DNA from: Timema cristinae
Taxonomy: Eukaryota; Arthropoda; Insecta; Phasmatodea; Timematidae
Assembly: GCA_039000515.1 (NCBI GenBank)
Contig: JBCFYV010000930.1
Location: forward strand, 1 to 64,000
Direction: 5' to 3'
DNA: 64,000 bases
Of the stretch, positions 34,143 through 44,160 are shown piece after piece. Within the stretch, counting starts at the first letter, position 1, and each line of letters begins with the position of its first letter. The translations under genes and the position numbers were made by a program. Below the pieces are notes generated by a model that saw nothing but the letters and a program-made list of their open reading frames with translations, searched no databases and was not told where the DNA came from.

Positions 34143-37100
34143 ATGTCGCTACTACAATGGAATTGTAGGGGTTTTTATGCTCGTGTAGAGGAAATTAAAC
34201 TAATAATTTCTTCCCTGCATCCTTCCATATTGTGTTTGCAGGAGACCCACTTCCGCCCAACTGACAGCCCGATGCTTCGTGGGTACGATGTATATCGTAC
34301 CGACAAGCCATTCTTCGATCGGGCTAGCGGAGGTGTGGCTATACTTGCACGTAGCAATATATATAATAAGTCTATAAATATTGTATCTGATCTCCAAGTG
34401 ATCGCTGTCAGAGTCTCCCTTCCTATAGAAGTAACTGTATGCTGCATCTACCTCCCACCAGGTGAACGTGTTTCAAAGAGGAGCCTAGAGGCCCTCTTTA
34501 AACAACTTCCCGCCCCCTATATTATCTTGGGGGACTTTAACGCACACAACCTGGTGTGGGGGTCTAATTATACAGACGCCCGCGGGAGGATGGTAGAGGA
34601 TATTCTTGTCTCGGGAAACCTGGTGTTAATGAACACCGGGACCCAGACACACTTTTCCACCTTTAATGGTGTATCCTCTGCCATCGACCTAACTCTATGT
34701 AGCCCCGGGATCGCTGCCCACTTCCTTTGGGAGGTCCACTCGGATCTATGTGGCAGCGATCACTTTCCCATTTTGCTTTCGCTAATTGAAGACCCTCCCG
34801 GTATAGCACGTGCACCACAATGGGTGCTTAAACGTGCTGACTGGGATAAATTTCGCGAGCTCGCCGTATTTGTACAACCCCTTTCTCCGGACGTCGATGT
34901 TAATATTGCCCATTTTACTTCGACGGTCATCATGGCGGCGAGGGAATCTATCCCTAAATCCTCGCCAAACCCGCGCCACCATCCTGTTCCCTGGTGGAAC
35001 GAGGAGTGTAGATTGGCCATTTCTGACCGTCGAAGAGCATTACGTCTCTTCCATCGGCGTCCTACCTTGGATAATCTAGAATCATTCCGGATTATGCGTG
35101 CTCGAGCTCGCCGTATCATTCGTGAAAGCAGAAGAGAGTCTTGGAGACAGTTTATAACTACCCTTACAATTTCCACTCCCACAACTAAGGTTTGGGACAA
35201 TATTCGTAAATTACGTAGTAGCAAAAATACCATCAATAACATACCTGCCCTCATGTCAAATGGTACGCTTGTCTCCTCCACTGTGGAGGTCACCAATGTA
35301 TTGGGCTCTATGTTCACCGCCATATCTAGCACTGCAAGCTACTCAAATGAGTTTGCAGCGCATAAGCGGAACATAGAGCGCCATTCTATTGACTTTGGTC
35401 AGAGTCAGGGGGAGGATTACAACTCCACCTTTACTTTAGATGAACTGACCTATGCCATGTCCCAGGCGGGTAGCACAGCTCCTGGCCCCGACGACATTAA
35501 TTATGAAATGTTGCGCCAGTTACCCCCTGCTGGACGAGCATGTCTGTTGGACCTCTACAATAGTGTTTGGGAATCTCGTCAGTTCCCAACACTGTGGAGG
35601 CAAGCAACAATTATCCCTCTATATAAAAGTGGCAAGGAAAAATTAGAACCAACTAGTTATAGACCGATAGCCTTAACTAGTTGTGTATGCAAAATATTGG
35701 AAAAAATGATAAATAAACGATTAATATGGTATTTAGAATCCCGCAATCTACTATCAAATATTCAATGTGGTTTTCGCCGCAACCGATCTACGGTGGATCA
35801 TCTCGTCCGTCTCGAGACGGCAGTTCGTGACGCCTTTCTCCATAAACAGCATCTTTTGGCAGTTTTCTTTGACTTGGAGAAAGCGTACGATACCACATGG
35901 CGGTACGGCATTTTAAAAACCCTTTTTAACTGGGGGTTCCGTGGGAACCTCCCTGTTTTTATAGCTAATTTTATGTCAGATAGACACTTCCGGGTAAGGT
36001 TAAACAACACCTTATCCGATGATTTTATTCAAGAAAATGGGGTGCCCCAGGGCAGTATTTTAAGCTGTGCGTTGTTCGCCATTGCAATAAATGGCATTGT
36101 GGACAACGTACACCTTCCTGTCCGTTCATGCCTCTTTGTGGATGACTACGCAATTTATTGTAGTTCATCGAGTCTCCACAGGGCTGAACGGCAGATACAA
36201 CTCTCTGTCAACAATCTATGGTCGTGGGCATCGCGTAATGGCTTTCGCTTCTCTTCAGCCAAGACGACGGTCGTCCACTTCCATAGATTACGTGGAATAC
36301 AACAAGTCCCCAGTATTTTAATGAATCACGTTGTTTTACCTGTCTCGGAGACCGTAAAGTTTCTGGGACTTTTATTTGATTTTAAATTAACCTGGATTCC
36401 CCACATCAAAGACCTGAAAGCGAGGTGCATAAAAGCACTCAACCTGCTTAAAGTGGTTAGCGGTCGGTCCTGGGGGGCTGATAGGGAAACCTTGATGCGC
36501 CTGTATAGGGCCTTGGTAAGATCGAAACTAGATTACGGCAGTTTTGTGTATGCATCAGCGAGACCTTCGGCGTTGAAGATGCTGGATAGTGTCCACCATG
36601 CTGGCATACGACTGGCTACTGGTGCATTTCGTACCAGTCCAGTCGTCAGCATCTGTGCCGACGCCGGTGAGCCCCCTCTCTCTTACCGGCGGTCCTATCT
36701 TCTGGCATCTTACGTTTCAAAACTTCACTGCATGCCGGAGCATGTTGCCTACCGACCTGTGTTTCATCCCCCTAACCGTGTCTTATATGAAACCAAATGG
36801 CGTAGTACAAGGCCGGTTGGGATCAGGATGCTATCGGTATTCGACACGTGTGGGATAGTCCTGCCAAAGGCTATCCCCACATACCCAGGTCGAGTTTCTC
36901 CCTGGAAGATTCGCCTACCTCAATGCCATTATGATCTTGCCAAGTTCCCTAAAGCGACCACCCCGCCGATTATATATGAGAGGACATTTAATGAGCTCCT
37001 CTCCACTCGCTTTCAGGGCTTTGAGCGCATCTATACGGATGGCTCCAAGTGTGGGGCTTCCGTGGGATGCGCATTTGTTGTGGAGGGAAACAATTTTAAA

Positions 37101-37835
37101 TTTGGTTTACCTGGTGAATCCAGTGTTTTTATGGCTGAATTATACGCCATTTTTAAATCTCTGTGTTTTGTGTATCGTAAGTGTCACCGTTCTGTTCTCA
37201 TCTGCACGGATTCCATGAGTGCTATGTTGGCATTGTCCACTCTCTACTCGTGGAATCCTCTCGTGCAGATGATTCACGAACAAATTTTAAAAATTGATTC
37301 ATTAAGCACCCGGCTCGCCTTTTGCTGGATTCCTGGTCACGCTGGTCTTCCAGGAAATGAACTGGCGGACCAGGCGGCCAAGGAGGCAGCACGTATGCCT
37401 CCGGAGGCGAGTTTGGGTGTCATGTTTTTAGATCTAAAGGGTTATGTTCGGCGTGGAGTCTTACGCACCTGGCACGAGCAGTGGGTCTCGACCCCTGCTC
37501 AGAACAAGCTGCGGTCCATCAGGGACGGTGTGTCGCGATGGCCCTCTTCTATACGAAAGTCTAGAAGAGAGGAGGTCATCGTGACGAGACTCCGCGTCGG
37601 GCATACTGCATTGACCCATAGTTTTTTACTAAGAGGGGATCCACCTCCAGTGTGTGAGTTTTGTGATACTCCCCTTAGTGTGCATCACATTTTGGTGGAG
37701 TGTCGCAAACTAGCCCCTATCCGTCTGGCTCTTGATTTTAAAGGTGACTTACGTTTTTTATTACGCGATAGTGCGGATGGAGTTATTTGTTTACTCCGTT
37801 TTATACGCCAGGCGGATCTTTTTAATGCCACTTGA
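34143..37835 (+). CDS. L5 ORF2: endonuclease - reverse transcriptase - RNase H polyprotein, intact
   Basis: 1230 codons without interruption, starting at an ATG 18 bases after the ORF1 stop. AP endonuclease, residues 1-215: QWNCRGF, LQETHF, LGDFNAHN (about 129) and GSDHFP (about 204). Reverse transcriptase, about 470-760: SYRPIALTSCVCKILE, FFDLEKAYDTTW, NGVPQGSILS and the active-site CLFVDDYAIY (about 664). RNase H, about 962-1080: YTDGS, MAELYAI, CTDSMSA and PGHAGLPGNELADQ, giving the D-E-D-D set. C-terminal CEFC...H...C knuckle at about 1171. The protein nicks the target and copies the RNA there. All catalytic motifs look intact, so this copy could have supplied enzyme until recently. Confidence 0.95.
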   Translation: MSLLQWNCRGFYARVEEIKLIISSLHPSILCLQETHFRPTDSPMLRGYDVYRTDKPFFDRASGGVAILARSNIYNKSINIVSDLQVIAVRVSLPIEVTVCCIYLPPGERVSKRSLEALFKQLPAPYIILGDFNAHNLVWGSNYTDARGRMVEDILVSGNLVLMNTGTQTHFSTFNGVSSAIDLTLCSPGIAAHFLWEVHSDLCGSDHFPILLSLIEDPPGIARAPQWVLKRADWDKFRELAVFVQPLSPDVDVNIAHFTSTVIMAARESIPKSSPNPRHHPVPWWNEECRLAISDRRRALRLFHRRPTLDNLESFRIMRARARRIIRESRRESWRQFITTLTISTPTTKVWDNIRKLRSSKNTINNIPALMSNGTLVSSTVEVTNVLGSMFTAISSTASYSNEFAAHKRNIERHSIDFGQSQGEDYNSTFTLDELTYAMSQAGSTAPGPDDINYEMLRQLPPAGRACLLDLYNSVWESRQFPTLWRQATIIPLYKSGKEKLEPTSYRPIALTSCVCKILEKMINKRLIWYLESRNLLSNIQCGFRRNRSTVDHLVRLETAVRDAFLHKQHLLAVFFDLEKAYDTTWRYGILKTLFNWGFRGNLPVFIANFMSDRHFRVRLNNTLSDDFIQENGVPQGSILSCALFAIAINGIVDNVHLPVRSCLFVDDYAIYCSSSSLHRAERQIQLSVNNLWSWASRNGFRFSSAKTTVVHFHRLRGIQQVPSILMNHVVLPVSETVKFLGLLFDFKLTWIPHIKDLKARCIKALNLLKVVSGRSWGADRETLMRLYRALVRSKLDYGSFVYASARPSALKMLDSVHHAGIRLATGAFRTSPVVSICADAGEPPLSYRRSYLLASYVSKLHCMPEHVAYRPVFHPPNRVLYETKWRSTRPVGIRMLSVFDTCGIVLPKAIPTYPGRVSPWKIRLPQCHYDLAKFPKATTPPIIYERTFNELLSTRFQGFERIYTDGSKCGASVGCAFVVEGNNFKFGLPGESSVFMAELYAIFKSLCFVYRKCHRSVLICTDSMSAMLALSTLYSWNPLVQMIHEQILKIDSLSTRLAFCWIPGHAGLPGNELADQAAKEAARMPPEASLGVMFLDLKGYVRRGVLRTWHEQWVSTPAQNKLRSIRDGVSRWPSSIRKSRREEVIVTRLRVGHTALTHSFLLRGDPPPVCEFCDTPLSVHHILVECRKLAPIRLALDFKGDLRFLLRDSADGVICLLRFIRQADLFNAT

Positions 37836-38207
37836 GTCACTTTTATAAAGTGGCTCTTTTGGATAATATCTCATATTGAGATCTTTTTAACAGTTTTATT
37901 ACAATTTAACATGTTGTTTTGTCTTTTTAACGTATTATCATTTTAACATGTTTTGTCTTTTTAACGTGTTATATTTTAATATGTTTGTTTTGTCTTTTTA
38001 TTGGAGTGATACACTTGTGGGTTTTTTTTAGCAGGTGTATCACTTAAATTATACCATGAATCCATTTGAGCACTCCTATGGAGTGTCTCAGATGGTGAAT
38101 GTTTTATCTCTTTCCCCTATGGGGATTTTATTATGTTTTTAATATATTTCAAGGCCCTAATGACCTAGATGTGTCGATGGGCCGTTAAACAATAATAATA
38201 ATAATAA
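37834..38207 (+). promoter_or_regulatory. LINE 3' UTR: row of hairpins with TAT loops, then TAA tail
   Basis: Perfect or near-perfect hairpins closing a TAT loop: GAGTCACTTT/AAAGTGGCTC (37834-37856, one G-U, overlapping the ORF2 stop), ATCTCA/TGAGAT (37868-37882), CACTCC/GGAGTG (38071-38085) and TCCCC/GGGGA (38113-38125). Between them is a longer stem GATACACTTG/CAGGTGTATC (38008-38017 with 38032-38041, one G-U). The tail is AATAATAATAATAATAA. In non-LTR elements the RT often recognises 3' UTR structure to start target-primed synthesis; that role is inferred here. Confidence 0.75.
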
Positions 38208-38412
38208 CATCTCTCAATCTCATAGAGGCTTTACCCTTGGATTCAATTAATGAGGCAATATAAGCTACCCTTTTCTCAAAACTACCAATTACTAAACACA
38301 AAAACTAATTTAATCAAGCCCACAAATATTAACAAATAACGTTTCACTTACCCCTTTCCTTGAATGCTAATGCTTTTAAATTTGCCAGAAAAGCAGTTCT
38401 TTTACTTGCCAT
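38208..38412 (-). pseudogene. First two exons of the same C48-like gene
   Basis: Exon 1 runs from an ATG at 38412 to 38352 (MASKRTAFLANLKALAFKER plus one base). The donor GTAAGT begins at 38351, the intron is 60 bases, and the acceptor TTTTTGTGTTTAG ends at 38292. Exon 2 (38291-38208) stays in frame (VIGSFEKRVAYIASLIESKG then KASMRLRD) until the L5 tail. If the LINE DNA is removed, the last base joins the reading frame of 30564 downward (RLRDELQRV). The splice signals and short intron are typical of insects. The in-frame join depends on the exact LINE boundaries, which I can place only to within a base or two. Confidence 0.5.
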
Positions 38413-39320
38413 AATAATATTAACTATGTTTACAAACGCAAACACATGCCGATACTGAACTAATACACCTGTCTCCAATTAGTTTACAGAGCAGATTAAA
38501 AAAGAAAAAACAGAACATGACTTTTGGCGGTCTATATTATGACAGTTTAGCCAACGGTTAATATTCAATATTCAACATTATGTGGGACAAAATTATTATT
38601 TGTTCAAAAATGTATTGTTGTATCATATAACTTACTATCAAACAAAATAATATTATTGAATATCAAATAAATCCAACGCAAAGAATGGATAATAAAAAGT
38701 CACAAGTTTATAGACTACAATGTAAAAAACAAACAATGAATATGACTCTTTTATATATACTTTTAATATAATATTTTCTGGTCAAAATGACATAAGTTGA
38801 AATATAGCACTTTTCCTTGTTACTTAAAATAAATAAATGCTCGGGAAAAGAGACATAAGTACACTTGTACCATTTTTCCCTGTGACAAATAACTGCAAAG
38901 TGAATTATATCGTTTGGATTTTTGTTTCTAACAGCAAACTTATAAGAGTCTGACTTATATCACTTTTCCCAAACAGAGTACCTCAATATAGATATATCTA
39001 AGCCAAAACCCATTTTTTCAGTTTTTTGACTTATGCCACTTTTTTCTGAGAGTCACGATATATACATTAAGTATATTTAACTACTGCGTATCTCCTCAGA
39101 AAGACGTGACCCTTTTAGCATCTCTCTTTTTGTTAGTTATTGAGCTAAAGGCTCTGGTTTGATCTCTTCCACAGCCAATTTTATTATTTAATTAGGGAAT
39201 TAAGATCCTGCTCCTATCCTTTATAATTAATGTAGCTGAAAACTGTTTTAGATATTCGTCTTGTTATAATAGGGTTTTAATTGTGTAATATTAAAAAACA
39301 CCTCTAATCTTACGAGTCTC
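38413..39320. other. AT-rich spacer with recurring GACNTA...CACTTTTCC motif
   Basis: No gene seen. A loose motif recurs at about 38790 (TGACATAAGTTG...GCACTTTTCC), 38850 (GACATAAGTACACTTG...ATTTTTCCC), 38951 (TGACTTATATCACTTTTCCC) and 39028 (TGACTTATGCCACTTTTTT). It may be the end of a DNA transposon, but no partner end was found. The left end of the gypsy element should lie near 39320. Confidence 0.4.
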
Positions 39321-39328
39321 AGGGTATT

Positions 39329-40500
39329 TTATTGAATTAAGTATACATTTTGACCTATTTGTCGTTTTACCTGATATGGTCCTTCATATAGTAAAAATAA
39401 CTTTTTTACCTCTTTATTTAGAGCTGATGACAATTGATGGTTTTTTACTAGAACTAACTGGCCATTTACATATTCAATAGGTTTGAGGATCTTTTTGTCA
39501 TGGTAGTGGGTTCTTTTTTCTGCTGTTTCATCTAATATTTTTACTGCTAAGTGTAATTTGGTTTGGTGATCTATTTCTAGCCTTTGTGGAAAATCAAAGG
39601 CTTTTTCAAGATTTCTATTTGGTCTTGTACCCTTCATTAATTCTTGAGGTATGTCACCTGTGCTTTCGTGTGTCGTTGAATTTAGACAAATCTCTATTCT
39701 TTCCACATAAGTTGCCCATGAAGCATGATGATCATAACAAAACAACCTTAAAAACCTATCAATTTCTCTATTGACTCTTTCTACACTATTGCTTTGGGTA
39801 TGATATACTTAAATATATTTTACAATAATATTGTTGTCTGACAGAGTTGACCTCCATTTTATACTCGTGAACTGTGTTCCATGATCTGAAACAATAGTAA
39901 GGGGAATACCTACGTACTTTGCATAATTTTGTAACTATTCATTCGTAACTGCATTAGTAGTTGCTTTCCTTATCGTGTATAATTTAACGTATTTAGTGCA
40001 TACATCTATAACAGCAAATATGTATTGCACACCTCTACTACTAGAAGGTAGCTAATTGTAACGGTCGATCTGCTAATACATTTTTCATTAAGCCCTCCTA
40101 CTTTACATTAGGGGTTTTGGATTTTTGTCATATGTCACACTGTCTTAATACTTTTGCTACAGTTCTGTTCATTCTGGGAAAATTACATGATTCTTTTAAA
40201 ATATAACATTATTTACCCCTACATGAACGTACTTTTAATGGCAATTTTCTATTATAGTTATTACTAATTCTGTGGGAATACAAATAGTCCAAATTTTATC
40301 TATGGTGGTTTTCTTGAAAAGTAAATTATTATAAATTTGATAATTATTGGCAATTTCTAGTCTAGGTTCTGACTCTTCTAGTTCTGCAAATACCTTTTTA
40401 AGTTTCGAATCCTCTTTTTGACATATCGGTAATTCCTTTTTTACTTTCTTGTCTAATTCACTAATAGATTTTCTTTTATGTATTAAAACTCTAAATTCCC
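39329..40500 (-). pseudogene. gypsy integrase region
   Basis: The last 138 codons (39745-39329) are open and look like the integrase C-terminal part: a region with the 'YN...H.STG..P.EL..G..P' pattern (LNSTTHESTGDIPQELMKGT) and a final GPYQVKRQIGQNVYLIQ, the GPY/F-type module. The catalytic core between 40500 and 39745 is broken by several stops. It inserts the cDNA copy into the genome in active elements. Confidence 0.8.
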
Positions 40501-40513
40501 TATCAACGGTACT

Positions 40514-41530
40514 TTATACTGTGCTTTCAGGTGAATAACGTGACAAAGTGTCTGCTACCACTTGGTTTTTTCCTGCTATACATTTTATTGTTAAATTATA
40601 TTCTTGTAATAGTAGGATCCATCTAGTTAAGCGACCATGAAGTAATTTATATTTATTAATAAAAATTAATGCCTTATGATCCGTGTATAGAGTGGTTGGT
40701 TTTCCATAAATATAAATTCTAAATTGTTGACATCCATATACTATAGCTAATAGTTCTTTCTCTGTAATTGTATAATTAACTTCAGGACCATGAAGTACTC
40801 TGCTAGCATATGCTATGGGCCTACGGTTTCCGTCTTTATCAAATTGAAACAGCTCAGTGCCTATCGCCAATCCAGATGCGTCACAACATATGTTCATGGG
40901 TTCAAGGTCAGGGTGTTTTAAGGTTACTGTACTTCCAAATTGTTGTTTAATGTTGTCCATCGCTGCATCTTCTGCACTGCCCCAGTTCCATTCCTGATTC
41001 TTTTTTGTTAAATTTAACAATGGTATCACAAGGTCTGAATGGTATTTAACAAATTTCCTGTAATAATTTATAAGACCCAGAAAAGCTTGTAGTTGTTTTT
41101 TGTTCTTTGGTGTAGGAAATTCCCTAATTGATCTAGTTTTATTTTTGTCTGCTGAAATTCCCTCTGTGGATATTATATGACCTAAGAAATGTTTTTGTTC
41201 ACAAAGAAAAGAAATTTTTTTTAAATTAACTGTCATTCCTCCTGTTTTAAGTTTACTTAATACCAATTCTAGCTGTTTTAGATGTTGCTCAAATGTTTTT
41301 GATGCAATCACTATGTAATCTACGTACAGAATTACAAAACTAAGCACCTCAGGGCCTAAAATTATTTCTAAACCTCTAATGAATTTACTGGTTGATACTG
41401 TTAGTCCGAAAGGCATTCTTTTAAAACAAAAAGTTCTTCCATTATATATAAAAGAGGTCTATTTTCTAGAGTCTTGTTCTAGCTCAATTTGCCGAAAAGA
41501 GCTAACTAGATCCAATTAAGTTAAAAATTT
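40514..41530 (-). pseudogene. gypsy reverse transcriptase (C-terminal part) and RNase H
   Basis: An open stretch of 300 codons starts at MPFGLTVS. The RT active site reads YVDYIVIAS, so YVDD is altered to YVDY. It continues with FLGHIIS and LINYYRKFV (thumb) and an RNase H domain with CDASGLAIGTE, TEKELLAIVYG and YTDHKALIF, ending at VVADTLSRY. The N-terminal RT part lies on the far side of LINE L6 at 44160-43978. The loss of the second active-site Asp alone would abolish polymerisation. Confidence 0.88.
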
Positions 41531-41538
41531 ACAGCCTT
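41530..41538. other. Target-site duplication of L6, left copy
   Basis: TACAGCCTT here is repeated at 43969-43977 on the other side of L6. The gypsy RT codons join correctly across one copy of the 8-9 bases, which confirms the insertion site. The leading T could belong to the TAA tail, so 8 bp is the safe minimum. Confidence 0.85.
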
Positions 41539-43969
41539 GGAGATCCACGGTGGATCACCTTGTCTGTCTAGAGACGGCTATTCGTGACGCTTTTCTCCAT
41601 AAGCAGCATCTTCTGGATGTCTTCTTCAATCTGGAGAAAGCGTACGATACCACCTGGCGGTACGGCATTTTGAAAACGCTTTTTAACTGGGGGTTTCGAG
41701 GAAACCTTCCTTATTTTATATCTAATTTTATGTCGGATAGACACTTCCGGGTAAGGTTGAATAACACCTTATCCGATGATTTTATTAAAGAAAATGGGGT
41801 GCCTCAGGGTAGTATTCTGAGCTGTACGTTGTTCGCTATCGGGATAAATAGTATTGTGGACAACCTGCGCTCACCTGTTCGTTCATGCCTTTTTGTGGAT
41901 GACTACGCAATTTATTGCAGTTCATCAAGTCTCCACAGGGCTGAACGACAGATACAACTCGCTGTAAACAATCTATGGTTGTGGGCATCTCGTAATGGCT
42001 TTCGTTTCTCTGCGGCCAAGACGACTGTCGTCCACTTCCATAGATTACGCGGAATACAGCCAGCCCCCAATATTTTAATGAACAACGTTGTTTTACCTGT
42101 CTCCGAGACCGTAAGGTTCCTGGGACTTTTATTCGATTTTAAACTAACTTGGATCCCCCACATCAAAAACCTGAAAGCGAGGTGTATCAAGGCATTGAAT
42201 TTGCTCAAAGTGGTTAGCGGCCGGTCCTGGGGTGCTGATAGGGAAACCTTGATGCGCCTGTATAGGGCCCTGGTCAGATCTAAACTAGATTACGGGAGCT
42301 TTGTTTATGGCTCAGCTAGACCCTCGGCGTTAAAGATGCTAGATAGTGTCCACCATGCTGGCATTCGACTAGCTACTGGTGCCTTTCGTACCAGTCCAAT
42401 CGTCAGCATCTGTGCCGACGCCGGTGAGCCGCCTCTATCTTACCGGCGGTCCTATCTTCTGGCATCTTACGTGTCGAAACTTCATTGCATGGCGCAGCAT
42501 GTTGCCTATCGTCCTGTGTTTCATCCCCCTAACCGTGTCTTGTATGAAACCAAATGGCGTAGTGCAAGGCCGGTTGGGATCAGGATGCTATCGGTTTTCG
42601 ACACGTGTGGGATAGTTTTGCCAAAGGCTATCCCCACATCCCCAGGTCGTGTTTCTCCCTGGAAGATACGCCTAGCTCAATGCCATTTTGATCTTGCCAA
42701 GTTCCCTATTTTAAGCGACCACCCCAAACTTTGTATATGAGAGGACCTTTAATGAGCTCCTCTCCACTCGCTTTCACGGATTCGAGCGCATCTACACTGA
42801 CGGCTCTAAATCTGGAGCCTCCGTGGGATGTGCTTTTGTTGTGGAAGGATCCAATTTTAAATTTGGTTTACCTAATGAAACCAGTGTTTTTACGGCTGAA
42901 TTATATGCCATTTTTAAATCTTTGTGTTTTGTTTACCGAAGTAGTCACCGTTCTGTCCTCATCTGCACGGATTCCATGAGTGCTCTGTGTGCATTGTCCA
43001 CTCTCTACTCCTGGAATCCCCTCGTGCAGATGATACATGAGCAAATTTTAAAAATTGATTCATTAATCACCCGGCTCGCCTTTTTCTGGATTCCTGGTCA
43101 CGCTGGTCTTACAGGAAATGAACTGGCGGACCAGGCAGCCAAGGAGGCAGCACGCCTGCCTCCGGAGGCGAGTCTGGGTGTCATGTTTTTAGATCTAAAG
43201 GGTTATGTTCGGCGTGGAGTCTCACGCACCTGGCACGAGCAGTGGGTCTCGACCCTGCTCAGAACAAGCTGCGGTCCATCAGGGACGGTGTGTCGCGATG
43301 GCCCTCTTCTATACGAAAGTCTAGAAGAGAGGAGGTCATCGTGACGAGACTCCGCGTCGGGCATACTTCATTGACCCATAGTTTTTTACTAAGAGGGGAT
43401 CCACCTCCAGTGTGTGAGTTTTGTGATACTCCCCTTAGTGTGCATCACATTTTGGTGGAGTGTCGCAAACTAGCCCCTATCCGTCTGGCTCTTGATTTTA
43501 AAGGTTACTTACGTTTTTTATTACGCGATAGTGCGGATGGAGTTATTTGTTTACTCCGTTTTATACGCCAGGCGGATCTTTTTAATGCCATTTGAGTCAC
43601 TTTTATAAAGTGGCTCTTTTGGATATTATCTCATATTGAGATCTTTTTAACAGTTTTATTACAATTTAACATGTTGTTTTGTCTTTTTAACGTATTATCA
43701 TTTTAACATGTTTTGTCATTTTAATGTGTTATATTTTAATATGTTTGTTTTGTCTTTTTATTGGAGTGATACACTTGTGTTGTTTTTTTTAGCAGGTGTA
43801 TCACTTAATTTATACCAAGAGTCCATTTGAGCACTCCTATGGAGTGTCTCAGATGGTGAATGTTTTATCTCTTTCCCCTATGGGGATTTTATTATGTTTT
43901 TAATATATTTCAAGGCCCTAATGACCTAGATGTGTCGATGGGCCGTTAAACAACAACAATAATAATAAT
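41539..43969 (+). mobile_element. LINE copy L6, 5'-truncated, inserted in gypsy RT
   Basis: It begins inside ORF2 at the codons for STVDHL (GATCCACGGTGGATCACC), preceded by GGA of unclear origin. It ends with the family 3' UTR and a mixed tail CAACAACAATAATAATA. Typical 5' truncation with a target-site duplication shows integration by target-primed reverse transcription. Closest to L5 by the 3' UTR ending CTAGATGTGTCGATGGGCCG. Confidence 0.95.
41550..43595 (+). pseudogene. L6 ORF2 fragment: RT, RNase H, CCHC
   Basis: Open for 396 codons (to 42740) covering FFNLEKAYDTTW, NGVPQGSILS and CLFVDDYAIY, then a frameshift near 42710 (CCCTATTTTAAGCGACCACC, a few extra bases compared with L5). RNase H continues at 42823-43260 (AELYAIF, CTDSMSA, IPGHAGLTGNELADQ). 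A lost C near 43252 shifts it again, and the CCHC end is read at 43242-43595. The F-D-L of the first RT motif is F-N-L here, changing a catalytic Asp. Nonfunctional. Confidence 0.92.
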
Positions 43970-43977
43970 ACAGCCTT

Positions 43978-44160
43978 CAAATTTCTGAATTAGTTCATTT
44001 GCTGTTGCTGGTGATTCATTATGATTAATTAAAATTTGATTCACTTTACGGGCATCTAAACATAATCTCACCCCATCTTTTTTCTTAACTACCACTAATG
44101 GGTTTATTATGTCAGAGCTACACCGCTCGATTATATTCCATTCCAACATGTGATTTAGGC
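43978..44160 (-). pseudogene. gypsy reverse transcriptase, N-terminal part
   Basis: Minus-strand codons at the right of L6 include a PLVVVKKKDGVRLCLDARKV motif and NELIQKFEGC, the usual start of Ty3/gypsy RT. They continue on the left of L6 at 41538 downwards into a region coding FRQIELE. Confidence 0.88.

Larger units (their letters stand above)
31894..38207 (+). mobile_element. LINE copy L5: full-length I-like non-LTR retrotransposon
   Basis: 6.3 kb, from the 5' hairpin to a (TAA)6-type tail (38190-38207). Parts: leader with structured 5' end and pyrimidine tract, ORF1 32519-34124, an 18-base gap, ORF2 34143-37835, and a 370-base 3' UTR. ORF2 with endonuclease, RT, RNase H and a C-terminal CCHC, a gag-like ORF1 and a TAA-repeat tail together point to the I group (I/Nimb-like). 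Phylogenetic placement within it is not possible by eye. It is joined head-to-tail to L4 and interrupts a C48-like gene. Confidence 0.93.
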
